Shown: in pieces, positions 32,501 to 41,659 of the stretch
Position numbering within the stretch: the first letter of the stretch is position 1
Layout: every line of letters starts with the position of its first letter
DNA from: Nonomuraea jiangxiensis
GTDB lineage: Bacteria; Actinomycetota; Actinomycetes; Streptosporangiales; Streptosporangiaceae
Direction of reading: 5' to 3'
Assembly: GCF_900099965.1 (NCBI RefSeq)
Contig: NZ_FNDJ01000010.1
Location: 186,001 to 250,000, forward strand
DNA length: 64,000 bases
The notes under the pieces: generated by a model
Told to the model about the DNA's origin: nothing
Database searches by the model: none
What the model saw: the letters and a program-made list of their open reading frames with translations, nothing else
Position numbers and translations under genes: made by a program

Positions 32501-33156
32501 TCGCCGAGGATCTCACCCTGCTTCGCGATGGCCTGATCCGGCTGCTGTCGGCGCACGGCTTCGAGGTTGTCGAGGCGGTGGACAACGGGCCCATGCTCCT
32601 GGCGGCTCTGGTGGAGCAGGCCCCCGACGTGGCCGTCATCGACGTACGGCTCCCGCCCACCTTCACCGATGAGGGCCTGCGCACCGCCCTGGAGGCCCGG
32701 CGCCGCCGGCCGGGGCTCCCGGTGCTGATCCTGTCGCAGTACGTCGAGCAGCTCTATGCCCGCGAGCTCCTGTCGGACCGGTCGGGCGGCATCGGATACC
32801 TCCTGAAGGACCGCATCGGCGATGTGGCGGAGTTCGTCGAGTCGGTGCGCCGGGTCGCCGGCGGCGGCACCGCCATGGACGCGGAGGTGATCTCCCAGCT
32901 CCTGACCCGCCGGTCGAGGGACGAACCCCTGGCGGAGCTGACCACCAGGGAGCGCGAGGTCCTCGCCCTGATGGCGGAGGGCCTGTCCAACCTGGCGATA
33001 GCGGCCCGCTTCGGGGTCACGGACAAGGCGATCGGCAAGCACACCAACAACATCTTCGCCAAGCTCGGCCTCCCGCCCTCCGACGACCACAACCGCCGCG
33101 TCATGGCCGTCCTCGCCTACCTCCAGGCGGGCCCCGCCTCTCCGGATCCGTCCTAG
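32488..33156 (+). CDS. NarL/LuxR-family response regulator
   Basis: 222 residues starting at the GTG inside the end of the kinase gene. Receiver Asp52 is in VAVIDVRLPPTFTDEG, a form shared with the regulator at 56560. The HTH is LTTREREVLALMAEGLSNLA, FGVTDKAIGKHTNNIFAKLG. The C-terminal DDHNRRVMAVLAYLQ is the usual end of this actinobacterial NarL branch. Its TAG stop overlaps the convergent stop of the TagC-like gene within CTAG. It probably activates the divergent ABC operon. Confidence 0.93.
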   Translation: MRVVIAEDLTLLRDGLIRLLSAHGFEVVEAVDNGPMLLAALVEQAPDVAVIDVRLPPTFTDEGLRTALEARRRRPGLPVLILSQYVEQLYARELLSDRSGGIGYLLKDRIGDVAEFVESVRRVAGGGTAMDAEVISQLLTRRSRDEPLAELTTREREVLALMAEGLSNLAIAARFGVTDKAIGKHTNNIFAKLGLPPSDDHNRRVMAVLAYLQAGPASPDPS

Positions 33157-34169
33157 ACGAACTGGCTCTTGTAGAAGACGCTGGCCTGGCGCACACCGCC
33201 GGTGTTGGAGTGGAACCCGAAGGCCAGCCGGGGACCGCTGGAGTGCGTCCAGATGGCCATGCCCTGCGGCTCGCGGCCGGGCAGCGAGTTGCCGGCCGTG
33301 GTCTCCCACCTGTCGACCACGGTCGTCTGCCCGGTGTCGTTGAGGTCGATGACCGTGATGTACGACGGGCCGTTGGCCCTGCCCTCCAGCAGGTACGCGT
33401 AGCGCCCGTAGGCGGTGAAACCCTGGAACGGATTGCTGGTGCCCCAGGACCCGCGGGACGGCAGGGCCCGCTCGGCCAGGCGGTGCTCGGCGTTGAGCCG
33501 CCCCGCGCGGGCGTCGCTCAGGTTGAACGCGACGATGCGCGGCTGGTCCGTGCCTGTCTTGTAGCGCACCAGCAACCGGCCGGTCGTGGGGTCGATCGCG
33601 GGCTGCGGGTTGATCATGGCGTCGCCGATGGAGGGCGTGCGGTCCTGGACGGCCGCACTGGTCTTCTCCAGCACGGCTCCGTCCTGGAACGCGAACCGCC
33701 CGATTCTGGTGCCGAACCCGCTGGAGCTCGACATCCACTCCGTCCACAGATAGACCGACCCGTTGTACGGCTCGGCCGCGATCGACACCCCGTGCCCGAA
33801 GTTGTGCAGCGCCATGGAGCCCAGCTGCCTGCCCGACGTGTCGGTCTTGGTGATCCACAGGTCGCCGACGTGGTCGGGGTCGGAGTTCTGGGAGTTCACC
33901 TGAGCGAAGTAGATGTGCTGATGCGCGTTGTCGTACGCGAAGGACTGCATCACCCAGTTGGCGTGCAGCGACGCCTTCCAGACCGGGTTGCCTCCCGCGC
34001 CGCTGAGGTCGAAACGGTCGGAGGTCGGCACGTCCGCCTCCGCCGGCCCGGCGCCGAGGAGCGGGCCGGCGGATCCAAGAGCGGCCGCGGCCACGATGCC
34101 CGCGCCGCTCCTGAACAGCCCGCGCCTGCCGAGGGCGTGACGACGCGTGCCTTGAGGGATGTCGCTCAT
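33153..34169 (-). CDS. Tat-exported TagC/P68-RBP-like beta-propeller protein
   Basis: 338 residues from ATG 34169. The N-terminus has a twin-arginine signal (HALGRRGLFRSGAGIV, ending PAEAD). The mature part reads as repeated propeller blades: MQSFAYDNAHQHIYFAQVNS, GDLWITKTDTSGRQLGSMAL, HNFGHGVSIAAEPYNGSVYL, GRFAFQDGAVL. These resemble the propeller of teichoic acid biosynthesis protein C, helveticin J and phage P68 receptor-binding proteins, which contact cell-wall glycopolymers. It is the last gene of the phoD operon (ATGA overlap with the isomerase-family gene), pointing to recognition of a surface polymer. No enzymatic residues are recognised. Confidence 0.7.
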   Translation of the reverse strand: MSDIPQGTRRHALGRRGLFRSGAGIVAAAALGSAGPLLGAGPAEADVPTSDRFDLSGAGGNPVWKASLHANWVMQSFAYDNAHQHIYFAQVNSQNSDPDHVGDLWITKTDTSGRQLGSMALHNFGHGVSIAAEPYNGSVYLWTEWMSSSSGFGTRIGRFAFQDGAVLEKTSAAVQDRTPSIGDAMINPQPAIDPTTGRLLVRYKTGTDQPRIVAFNLSDARAGRLNAEHRLAERALPSRGSWGTSNPFQGFTAYGRYAYLLEGRANGPSYITVIDLNDTGQTTVVDRWETTAGNSLPGREPQGMAIWTHSSGPRLAFGFHSNTGGVRQASVFYKSQFV

Positions 34170-35629
34170 GGAGTGTCTCCCGTGGTGTCGAAGGAACGTG
34201 AGGGTTCCGGCTGTACGTGCGTCAGCCGCGCGCCCAGGAGGTCGGCCGTGGCGCGGAGGTCGGCCAGGCGGTGCCCGGTGCCGAGGGCCCAGTGATGTGA
34301 GATGCCGCTGGCGCTCCAGGCGTCGGTCCACTCGCCGGGGTCGCAGCCGAAGTCCACCCGTGAGGTGGTGTTGCCGATCTGCAGCAGCGGGCCGTCGGCG
34401 ACCGCGCCCTCCGAGACGACGAACCCGAACCCGCCGTCCCGGTCCTGCCGCAGTCCGAACGCGGTCACCGGGCCCGGCTTCACGTCGAACTCGACGGACA
34501 CGCCCCAGCCGCGCTTGCCGTGGTAGACGCCCAGGCCGCGCAGCAGCGGCCGGCGGGCGCTGATGGCCAGGTGGGCCGGGCCGTCATGGCCCATCTCGAC
34601 GTGGCCGCGCCGGAAGTCCAGCGCCTGCAACTCGGTGAACGAGCCGCCCGCGCCGAGGCGGTCCATGATGAGCATGGCCAGGCTGGTGCGCAGTTCGTAC
34701 TCGCCGGCGGCCGGGACGCCGCGGGCGGTGAGCAGTGACGCGCCGAGGATCATGCCCGCGCCCAGCCGCTCGTGGATCTCGCCGTCCAGCCCACGGTGAT
34801 AGTAGGCGAGGCTGTCGAGCTCGAAGTCCTCGACCAGGCGGTCCAGGCCGACCGACACGCGGGCCGCCCACACCAGGTCGTCGTCGTTGACGGAGCCGTC
34901 GAGCTCGAACACGCCCCTGGCGAGCTCGATCCGCGCCGCGGTCTCGTCGTCGGTGACCTTCTCCACGCGCACCCGCAGGTCGTCGAACTCCAGCACCTCG
35001 ACATGCCCGCCGAAGTTGGCCGACACCAGGGTGAGGTCCGTGGCCACGTCCAGCATGCCAGGGTAGAGATGGCCCATCAGGCCGTGCCGCCCATGGCGGA
35101 GCGCGGCGCGCACGCCCGCCGACCGCACCCACCGGCCGATCCTGTCCCACGCCCGCTCGTCCTCCAGGTAGCCGGAGACCGAGCGGAACGGGATGCCGAG
35201 GCGGGTGAACGTGTTGGCCATCTCGGGCAGCGGGCAGGCCCCGCAGTAGGCCAGCCACTGGCCGGTGTCGAAGGTGGCGTGATCCATCGACTCGGTCGGC
35301 TGCAGGTTGATCAGCAGGACGGGCGCGCCGGCGCGCTGCGCGATCGGCGCCAGCATGCTGGCGGTCATGTACGTGGTGAGGAAGCCGACGATGAGGTCGC
35401 AGCCGGCGACCCGCAGTTTCTCGGCCGCGGCCGCGCCCTCCTGGGCATCGGAGATGAAACCGACGTCGACGATCTCCGCGTCCAGATCCCGCATCCGCTC
35501 CGAGACGCGTGCGGCCGAGCGCTGGAGCTGGGGGAGGAGGTCGGGGAACTGCGGCCAGTACGCCCCGAGCCCTCCGGCGACCAGTCCTACCCTGGTGCGG
35601 CGCGGTGTGATGCGGGTCAATGAGCTCAT
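34166..35629 (-). CDS. L-arabinose/L-fucose isomerase-family protein
   Basis: 487 residues. It begins with the family's first Rossmann-like domain (VGLVAGGLGAYWPQFPDLLP, CDLIVGFLTTYMTASMLAPI) and continues with the AraA/FucI-type central region (SMDHATFDTGQWLAYCGACP, LMGHLYPGMLDVATDLT). The C-terminal domain GFGFVVSEGAVADGPLLQIG and SGISHHWALGTGHRLADL keeps a histidine pair where the isomerases bind the metal. Because the neighbours are rhamnosidases and a sugar importer, aldose-ketose isomerisation of the released deoxy-sugar is the likely role. The exact sugar cannot be named. AAGGGAG precedes the ATG. Confidence 0.8.
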   Translation of the reverse strand: MSSLTRITPRRTRVGLVAGGLGAYWPQFPDLLPQLQRSAARVSERMRDLDAEIVDVGFISDAQEGAAAAEKLRVAGCDLIVGFLTTYMTASMLAPIAQRAGAPVLLINLQPTESMDHATFDTGQWLAYCGACPLPEMANTFTRLGIPFRSVSGYLEDERAWDRIGRWVRSAGVRAALRHGRHGLMGHLYPGMLDVATDLTLVSANFGGHVEVLEFDDLRVRVEKVTDDETAARIELARGVFELDGSVNDDDLVWAARVSVGLDRLVEDFELDSLAYYHRGLDGEIHERLGAGMILGASLLTARGVPAAGEYELRTSLAMLIMDRLGAGGSFTELQALDFRRGHVEMGHDGPAHLAISARRPLLRGLGVYHGKRGWGVSVEFDVKPGPVTAFGLRQDRDGGFGFVVSEGAVADGPLLQIGNTTSRVDFGCDPGEWTDAWSASGISHHWALGTGHRLADLRATADLLGARLTHVQPEPSRSFDTTGDTP

Positions 35630-35645
35630 GCGGGTCTCCCTTCGG

Positions 35646-36539
35646 TCAGCGGACTTCGACTTCGATGATGCGGGTGTAGTCGTTGGCGCCGTTCGAGGCC
35701 AGGGCGACGATGCGGACCGCGTCGGCGCTCACGGGCTCGAAGTCCGAGCGGGCGCTGCCCGCGGTGTTGCCGCGCACTTGCGCGACGGTCCGCCACTGGC
35801 CGTCCACCTGGGCCTGAACGTCCCAGTCACGCAGCCCGTACGTCGAGGCGGGATAGCGCTCGGTGTCGAGCGTGTAGAGGTCCACCCGCGAGATCTGCCT
35901 GGCACCGCCCAGCGCGATGGCCACGGTGTCCGGCCAGGCCCTGCTGGTGGCGTCGTTCCAGCCGTTGCCGCCGGCCCAGCCGTTGGACGAGCGGTCGCCG
36001 TCGGCGACGCTGCAGGGCGGGTAGTTGGCGTTGAGATGCTGGGAGGAGGCGGTGACGGGACGCTGGAGCGCGAGGTTGCCGCCGTTGTCGAGCCGGTCCA
36101 CGGGCACGACCTCGACCGGCACGGACAACGTCTGCGCCGGGGCGCGCAGGCGCAGGCCGTACTCGCCTTCCTTGGTGTCCGGCGGCACCGCGACCAGCAG
36201 TTTCGCGCGGACCTCGGCGCCGGGCGGCAGGTAGCTGGACAACATCGAGCGGGAGGCGCTGAGCGGCTGGTCGATCTCCACCGACATGGTGGCGAACCGG
36301 GCCTTCTTCGCGTCGCTGCGCATGCCGATCAGGAGCTTGGCGGGGCACGCGGGGTCCACGCCGAGGGGGGCGATGAGACGGTCGGCGCTCGCGATCGGGG
36401 TGAGGGCGCCGGTCCCCTTCGAGGCGCCCGGCTGGACCTTGACCGACGCTGCCGGCGGCGATACGGGGGTGGGGTCCCAGGCGGCGGCGGTGAGCGTGAC
36501 GGTGACGCCGACGGCCAGCGCGGTGGTGAGGTGACGCAT
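35646..36539 (-). CDS. Secreted protein with F5/8 type C (discoidin, CBM32-like) domain
   Basis: 297 residues with a Sec signal peptide (MRHLTTALAVGVTVTLTAAA). Residues about 40-150 form a beta-rich domain of unknown family. Residues about 155-297 are an F5/8C domain: NLALQRPVTASSQHLNANYP, SVADGDRSSNGWAGGNGWND, AIALGGARQISRVDLYTLDT, and YTRIIEVEVR at the end. Such domains bind carbohydrates on cell surfaces or polysaccharides. It sits between phoD and the isomerase-family gene and is probably a substrate-binding accessory protein of this locus. Confidence 0.83.
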   Translation of the reverse strand: MRHLTTALAVGVTVTLTAAAWDPTPVSPPAASVKVQPGASKGTGALTPIASADRLIAPLGVDPACPAKLLIGMRSDAKKARFATMSVEIDQPLSASRSMLSSYLPPGAEVRAKLLVAVPPDTKEGEYGLRLRAPAQTLSVPVEVVPVDRLDNGGNLALQRPVTASSQHLNANYPPCSVADGDRSSNGWAGGNGWNDATSRAWPDTVAIALGGARQISRVDLYTLDTERYPASTYGLRDWDVQAQVDGQWRTVAQVRGNTAGSARSDFEPVSADAVRIVALASNGANDYTRIIEVEVR

Positions 36540-36551
36540 GATCGTTCCTTC

Positions 36552-38120
36552 CTAGACCGCGTGGAGTCCGGGGTCGCCGTCGAGGGTGAGGAGGCTGGCC
36601 CTGGTGGACACCGGGGCGCCCGGGCGGTCCACGTAGGGGACGACCTTGAAGTCGGCTCGCCACTGGCTGCGGGTGACCTCGCAGGAGACATAGCCGCGCT
36701 GATAGCTGGAGAACCTCAGGTGCGGGTTGGCCGGATCGCTGCCGCCGGGCGGTAGGCCGGTGTTCGGGTTGCCGTTGCCGCCGCTGCTGATGGACGTGCC
36801 GACGAACTCCACGCCGACCGTGGGCGAGGCGGGGTCGTCGAAGTTCGTCTTGAGCTCGCCCGCGAGGTTGTAGTGGATGTCGCCGGTCAGCACCACGGGG
36901 TTGCTCACCCGGCGCTCGACCATGCCGTTGATCAGGCGGTCCTTGGCGGCCTTGTAACCGTCCCAGAGGTCCATGCTGAGCTGCTGGGCGGGGCCCGGGT
37001 CGTAGTCGAGCTGGATCATGGCGATCTGCTGGGCGAGCACGTTCCACCTGGCGCGGGAGGCGCCCAGGCCGTCGAGCAGCCACTTCTCCTGCGGGGCGCC
37101 GAGCATCTGACGGGCGGGGTCGAGGCGCTCGGCGCAGTCCACCTGCTGCCCGTCGCCGCAGACCTGGTCGTCGCGGTACTGGCGGGTGTCGAGCACGTTG
37201 AACTCGGCCAGGTCGCCGAAGGTGAACCTGCGGTAGATCCGGGCGTCCGGGCCCTGCACCGCGGGCACCCTGATGGGCATGTTCTCCCAGTAGGCACGGA
37301 AGGCGTTGGCCCGGATCACCAGGTAGTCCTGCTCGGTCACCTCGCCGCCGGGGCCGTACGGGCCCGCCCAGTTGTCCAGCACCTCGTGGTCGTCCCAGGT
37401 GACGATCCACGGTGCCCGCTGGTGCGCGGCCTGCAGGTCGGGGTCGCTCTTGTAGAGGCCGTACTGGACGCGGTAGCGGTCGAGGGTGTCGCACTGCACC
37501 CGGAACTGCTCGGGCACGGGTGTCTTCCGGTTTCCGCCCGTCGGCACGATGCCGTACTCGTAGATGTAGTCCCCGAGGTGTAAGACCACGTCGGGCTCCT
37601 CCTCGGCGAGGTGGCGGTAGGCGGTGTAGTAGCCGTCCTGCCACGACGCGCACGAGGCGAAGGCGAGTCGCAACGTGTCGGGCCTGCTGCGGGGGGAGGG
37701 GGCGGTCTTGGTACGGCCGACCGGGCTGATCTCGCCGCCGGCGCGGAAGCGGTAGAAGTACTCGCGGCCCGCCTCCAGGCCCTTGGCGTCGATGTGGACG
37801 GAATGGCCGTACTCGGGGTTGGCCCACACGGAGCCGTGCCCGGCGCGCCGCGTGAACGCCTCGTCCTTCGCGATCTCCCAGTCGACCCTGATCTTGTTGT
37901 ACGGCAGCCCGCCGAGCGGCTGGAGCGGATCGACCGCCAGCCGGGTCCAGAGGATCACCCGGTCGGGCAGCGGATCGCCGGAGGCGACGCCGAGCCGGAA
38001 CGGGTAGTCGCCCTTCACGCCGGCGTGCGCGGTCCACGGGTCGGCCAGGTTGGTGGTGAACGCGAGGGCGAGTGCGGAGCCGCCGAGCGCGAAGAGGGAA
38101 CGTCGCGTGGGGGGGTGCAT
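36552..38120 (-). CDS. phoD: PhoD-type alkaline phosphatase/phosphodiesterase, Tat-exported
   Basis: 522 residues. The Tat signal is PPTRRSLFALGGSALALAF, cleaved near AHAG. The N-terminal PhoD_N fold (YPFRLGVASGDPLPDRVILW) precedes the metallophosphatase core, with metal ligands in FASCASWQDGYYTAYRHLAE, DVVLHLGDYIYEYG, VTWDDHEVLDNWAG and VVLTGDIHYN. PhoD enzymes use Fe/Ca and hydrolyse phosphomonoesters, phosphodiesters and teichoic-acid-type polymers. Normally PhoD is part of the phosphate regulon. Here it leads an operon of sugar-polymer genes and has a DeoR-type repeat, not an evident PHO box, upstream. Confidence 0.92.
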   Translation of the reverse strand: MHPPTRRSLFALGGSALALAFTTNLADPWTAHAGVKGDYPFRLGVASGDPLPDRVILWTRLAVDPLQPLGGLPYNKIRVDWEIAKDEAFTRRAGHGSVWANPEYGHSVHIDAKGLEAGREYFYRFRAGGEISPVGRTKTAPSPRSRPDTLRLAFASCASWQDGYYTAYRHLAEEEPDVVLHLGDYIYEYGIVPTGGNRKTPVPEQFRVQCDTLDRYRVQYGLYKSDPDLQAAHQRAPWIVTWDDHEVLDNWAGPYGPGGEVTEQDYLVIRANAFRAYWENMPIRVPAVQGPDARIYRRFTFGDLAEFNVLDTRQYRDDQVCGDGQQVDCAERLDPARQMLGAPQEKWLLDGLGASRARWNVLAQQIAMIQLDYDPGPAQQLSMDLWDGYKAAKDRLINGMVERRVSNPVVLTGDIHYNLAGELKTNFDDPASPTVGVEFVGTSISSGGNGNPNTGLPPGGSDPANPHLRFSSYQRGYVSCEVTRSQWRADFKVVPYVDRPGAPVSTRASLLTLDGDPGLHAV

Positions 38121-38176
38121 GCTGCGTCCTAAAGTGGGGGGCGAAAGCCCTCACTTTGTAGCAAGCAGGAAGAGTC

Positions 38177-38220
38177 TTAACAAGATACAAGTTACAACTA
38201 ACACCGATTTGCGTTACATC
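38177..38220. promoter_or_regulatory. Putative DeoR operator upstream of phoD
   Basis: TTAACAAG (38177-38184), GTTACAAC (38191-38198) and GTTACATC (38213-38220) form an AT-rich set of direct repeats in the 93 bp between deoR and phoD. The GTTA/TTAACAA core recurs upstream of the GH78 gene on the other side of deoR. DeoR-family repressors bind such direct repeats. Confidence 0.55.
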
Positions 38221-39053
38221 TGCGCCACCTGAACGTGAGCGTGGTGGTCGCGGAGCCGCTGGAGCAGCTCGGCGGGGGCGTTGGCGTCGACCACGATGAC
38301 GTCGAAGTCGTCGAGCGGCGCCACCCGGTGCAGCGCCACCCGGGCCAGCTTGGACCCGTCCACGGCCAGGATGCGCCGGGCGCCCGCCTCCAGCATGGCC
38401 CGCTTCACCAGCACGATCTCCTGCTCCTGGTGGAAGGCGTACATCTCGGAGATGGCCGAGGTGGAGACCACGACCACGTCCGTGCTCACCGCCTCGACCG
38501 CGTCCACACAGCCGAGGCCGAGAAAAGAATCATGAGTGGCGTGATATTCACCGCCGAGCGCGATGAGCCTGATCTCGGGGTGGCCGGCCAGCAGCCTGAT
38601 CGCCTCCAGGAAGTTCGTCACCACGGTCAGCGGCGCCAGGTCGCCGAGCTGGCGGGCCACGGCCAGCGCCGTCGTCGAGTCGTCGAGCATGACCGAGCTG
38701 CCCGGCTCGATGAGCTTCGTCACCGCGCGCGCGATCGCGTCCTTCTCCGCCGAGTGGGCCTTGAGCCGGTAGGCGATGTTGCTCTCCCACACGTTGCTGG
38801 CCTGGGCCGTGGCGCCGCCGCGGACCTTGCGCACCATGCCCTGGCGTTCCAGCTCGTCGAGGTCGCGATGGACGGTCATCACGCTCACGCCGAAGCTCTC
38901 GGCGAGTTCGGTCACGGAGGCGGAGCCCTGACGCACGATCTGCTCCGCCATGCCCTGCCGTCGCGCTGACCTGCCGGAGATGTGCGGCCGCGAATTCACC
39001 TGAGTCTCCACCCTGCTCGGACGGCTGCGGATATTACTCTTGACACTCATCTT
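38214..39053 (-). CDS. DeoR-family transcriptional repressor
   Basis: 279 residues from ATG 39053 (an ATG eight codons upstream and M34 are other options). The HTH is RRQGMAEQIVRQGSASVTEL, SFGVSVMTVHRDLDELERQG with the family VRGGA wing. The sensor domain is of the DeoR C-terminal sugar-phosphate isomerase type: LDDSTTALAVARQL, TVVTNFLEAIRLLAGHPEI, LIALGGEY, FLGLGCVDAV, ILAVDGSKL. It sits between two divergently oriented sugar operons whose upstream regions share TTAACAA repeats. It probably represses both until a phosphorylated sugar intermediate binds. Confidence 0.92.
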   Translation of the reverse strand, partial: KMSVKSNIRSRPSRVETQVNSRPHISGRSARRQGMAEQIVRQGSASVTELAESFGVSVMTVHRDLDELERQGMVRKVRGGATAQASNVWESNIAYRLKAHSAEKDAIARAVTKLIEPGSSVMLDDSTTALAVARQLGDLAPLTVVTNFLEAIRLLAGHPEIRLIALGGEYHATHDSFLGLGCVDAVEAVSTDVVVVSTSAISEMYAFHQEQEIVLVKRAMLEAGARRILAVDGSKLARVALHRVAPLDDFDVIVVDANAPAELLQRLRDHHAHVQVAQM

Positions 39054-39086
39054 GGGCGACTCGTACCCTCCCCCCATCCATCAGTT

Positions 39087-39115
39087 TTAACAAGTGGAAA
39101 TGATAAGTTAACAAC
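39087..39115. promoter_or_regulatory. Putative DeoR operator upstream of the GH78 gene
   Basis: TTAACAAG (39087-39094) and TTAACAAC (39108-39115) are direct repeats with start points 21 bp apart, two helical turns. They lie between the divergent deoR and GH78 starts and match TTAACAAG before phoD. Confidence 0.6.
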
Positions 39116-39135
39116 CATTGCATGGAGGTGGGGCC

Positions 39136-41658
39136 GTGGGTTCCCCCCGAGCGTACGGCCTGCGCTGCGATCACCGCACGACACCTTTCGGTGTGGACGG
39201 GGCGCCGCTGCTGGCATGGCGCCTCGCCGGCGAGGATCCGGTGGGATGCGTCGTCGAGGTGGACGGCGTGTGGTCGAGCGGCCGCATCGAGGACGCCGCC
39301 GCGATCCACGTCAGATACGCGGGACCACCGCTGCGCGCCCGCACCAGGTACGCGTGGCGGGTCACGCTCTGGGCCGCGGACGGCACGTCGAGCACGGCCC
39401 GCTCCTGGTTCGAGACCGGCACCGATCGGTGGACGGCCGCCTGGATCGCCGCCGACCCCGACGCGGTCGAATACGTCGACCCGCCCACCGAGGGCGACCT
39501 GGCGCTGAGCGACCATGGCCTGCTGCCCTGCCCCCAGCTTCGCCGGGCCTTCCAGGTCCGCCCGGCGGTGGCCGCGGCCCGGCTGTACATCAGCGCGAAG
39601 GGACTCTACGAGGCCGGCCTCAACGGGCGGCGGGTGGGCGACGCCCAGCTCGCGCCCGGCTGGACCGACTACCGGCAGCGCATCCCGTACCAGACGTACG
39701 ACGTGACGGACCTCATCGCCGAGGAGGAGAACGTCCTGGCCGTCACGCTCGCGGACGGCTGGTGGAGCGGGTTCGTCGGATTCGACCCGCGCAGGCCCGG
39801 CTCCCACTACGGCCGTTTCCCCGAGCTTATCGCCGAGCTGCACCTGGACTACGCGGACGGATCGACGCAGGTCGTGGTCACCGACGGCGCCTGGCGCACC
39901 GCGCGTGGCCATCTGGCCTACGCCGACCTGCTCAAAGGGGAGTGCCACGACGAGCGCGCGGCCACCCCGGGTTGGCAGCTGCCGGGCTTCGACGACTCCT
40001 CATGGCGGCCGGTCGTCGTGACCGGCCATGACCACGCGCCGCTGGTCCCCTCGCCGGACGAGCCGGTCAGGGCGCTCCGCGAGCTGGCCCCCGTCGCGGT
40101 GACGCGCACCGGCCCCCGGACCCATCTGGTGGACTTCGGCCAGAACCTGGCGGGGCGGGTACGCCTGGCCGTCGAGGAGCCGGCGCCGGGGACGCGCGTG
40201 ACCATCCGGCACGCCGAGACGCTCGACGCGGAGGGCGGGCTCGACGTCGCCAACCTGCGCACGGCCGACGCCACCGACGTGCTCATCAGCGCCGGGCAGA
40301 CCGTCGTGTTCGAGCCCGCCTTCACCTATCACGGGTTCCGGTACGCCGAGATCACCGGTGTCGAGGACCTCGGCGACGTCCACGCCGTGGTCCTGCACAG
40401 CGACACGCCCGCGGCGGGCACGTTCGTGTGCTCGGACCCGGAGATCGACCAGCTCCAGCGCAACATCGAATGGGGGCAGCGGGGCAACTTCGTCAGCGTC
40501 CCGACCGACTGCCCGCAGCGTGACGAGCGCCTCGGCTGGCTGGCCGACGCCCAGGTGTTCCTGCCGACGGCGTGCTTCAACGCCGACGTGGCCGCGTTCT
40601 TCGTCAAGTGGCTGCGCGACGTGCGCGACGCGCAGCGCCCGGAGGGCGGATTTCCCAACGTCGCGCCCCGGATCAGCGGCGTGGCCGACGAGGGCGCTCC
40701 CGGCTGGGCGGATGCCGGCGTACTGATCCCCTGGCACCTCTACCGCGTCTACGGCGACGAACGCTTCCTCGACGTCGACTCCATGGCCGGATGGGTGGAG
40801 TTCGTGCGAAGGCACAATCCGGACCTCATCTGGCGTGCCAAGACCGGCCCGCACTTCGCCGACTGGCTGGCACCCGGCGCGGCGACCCCGCGCGATCTGC
40901 TGGCCACGGCCTTCTTCCACCGCAGCGCCGACCTGACCGCCAGGGCCGCCGTGGTGACCGGCCGCACCGCCGACGCGGAGCGCCTGCGCGCGCTCGCCGA
41001 CGATATCCGCACAGCGTTCATTAAAACGTTCGTATCGGCGCCGGGCAGACTGGCGGGAGACACCCAGACCGGCTACCTGCTCGCTCTCGCCTTCGGCCTG
41101 CTGCCCGGCGAATGGGAGGAGCCCGCCGTCCGCCGCCTGGCCGAACTGGTCGAGGAGCACGGCCCGCAGACCGGGTTTCTCGGGGTGAACCTGCTCTGCC
41201 CCGTCCTGTCCGCCCACGGCCGGGCCGACCTGGCGCACGCGCTGCTCCGCCGTACCGACCCGCCGTCCTGGCTCTACCAGGTGCGGCAGGGCGCCACCAC
41301 CATCTGGGAGCGCTGGGACGGAGCGGGCGCGCCCTCCATGAACTCCTTCAACCACTACGCCTTCGGCTCCATAGGCGAATGGCTGTACGGCGGCGTGGCC
41401 GGCATCGCGCAGGCACCGGACTCGGTGGCCTTCCGCGAGCTGGTGATCCGTCCGCAGCCGGGCGACCTGGCCTGGGCGCGGGCCACCTACGAGTCGGCAC
41501 GCGGCCACGTCGCCGTGTCGTGGGAGCGAGCCGAAGGCGACTTCCGGCTCTCCGTCACCATTCCACCCGGCGCGACCGCCACCGTCCACCTGCCCGACGG
41601 ACAGACCCATCAGGTGCTCTCGGGCGATCACACCTTCCGCACGACCGAGGAGACATAG
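39136..41658 (+). CDS. GH78 alpha-L-rhamnosidase
   Basis: 840 residues from the GTG at 39136 (GGAGG 7 nt upstream). Domain order is the family's: an N-terminal fibronectin-like domain (LRCDHRTTPFGVDGAPLLAW), Bac_rhamnosid_N (LYISAKGLYEAGLNGRRVGD), the linker sandwich, then the alpha/alpha-barrel. Active-site blocks are VPTDCPQRDERLGWLADAQV, which holds the general acid, and GATTIWERWDGAG with the second glutamate. The C-terminal beta-domain follows (FRELVIRPQPGDLAWARATY). No signal peptide is visible, so it acts inside the cell on imported oligosaccharides. It is the first gene of the importer operon. Confidence 0.93.
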   Translation: MGSPRAYGLRCDHRTTPFGVDGAPLLAWRLAGEDPVGCVVEVDGVWSSGRIEDAAAIHVRYAGPPLRARTRYAWRVTLWAADGTSSTARSWFETGTDRWTAAWIAADPDAVEYVDPPTEGDLALSDHGLLPCPQLRRAFQVRPAVAAARLYISAKGLYEAGLNGRRVGDAQLAPGWTDYRQRIPYQTYDVTDLIAEEENVLAVTLADGWWSGFVGFDPRRPGSHYGRFPELIAELHLDYADGSTQVVVTDGAWRTARGHLAYADLLKGECHDERAATPGWQLPGFDDSSWRPVVVTGHDHAPLVPSPDEPVRALRELAPVAVTRTGPRTHLVDFGQNLAGRVRLAVEEPAPGTRVTIRHAETLDAEGGLDVANLRTADATDVLISAGQTVVFEPAFTYHGFRYAEITGVEDLGDVHAVVLHSDTPAAGTFVCSDPEIDQLQRNIEWGQRGNFVSVPTDCPQRDERLGWLADAQVFLPTACFNADVAAFFVKWLRDVRDAQRPEGGFPNVAPRISGVADEGAPGWADAGVLIPWHLYRVYGDERFLDVDSMAGWVEFVRRHNPDLIWRAKTGPHFADWLAPGAATPRDLLATAFFHRSADLTARAAVVTGRTADAERLRALADDIRTAFIKTFVSAPGRLAGDTQTGYLLALAFGLLPGEWEEPAVRRLAELVEEHGPQTGFLGVNLLCPVLSAHGRADLAHALLRRTDPPSWLYQVRQGATTIWERWDGAGAPSMNSFNHYAFGSIGEWLYGGVAGIAQAPDSVAFRELVIRPQPGDLAWARATYESARGHVAVSWERAEGDFRLSVTIPPGATATVHLPDGQTHQVLSGDHTFRTTEET

Positions 41659-41659
41659 C

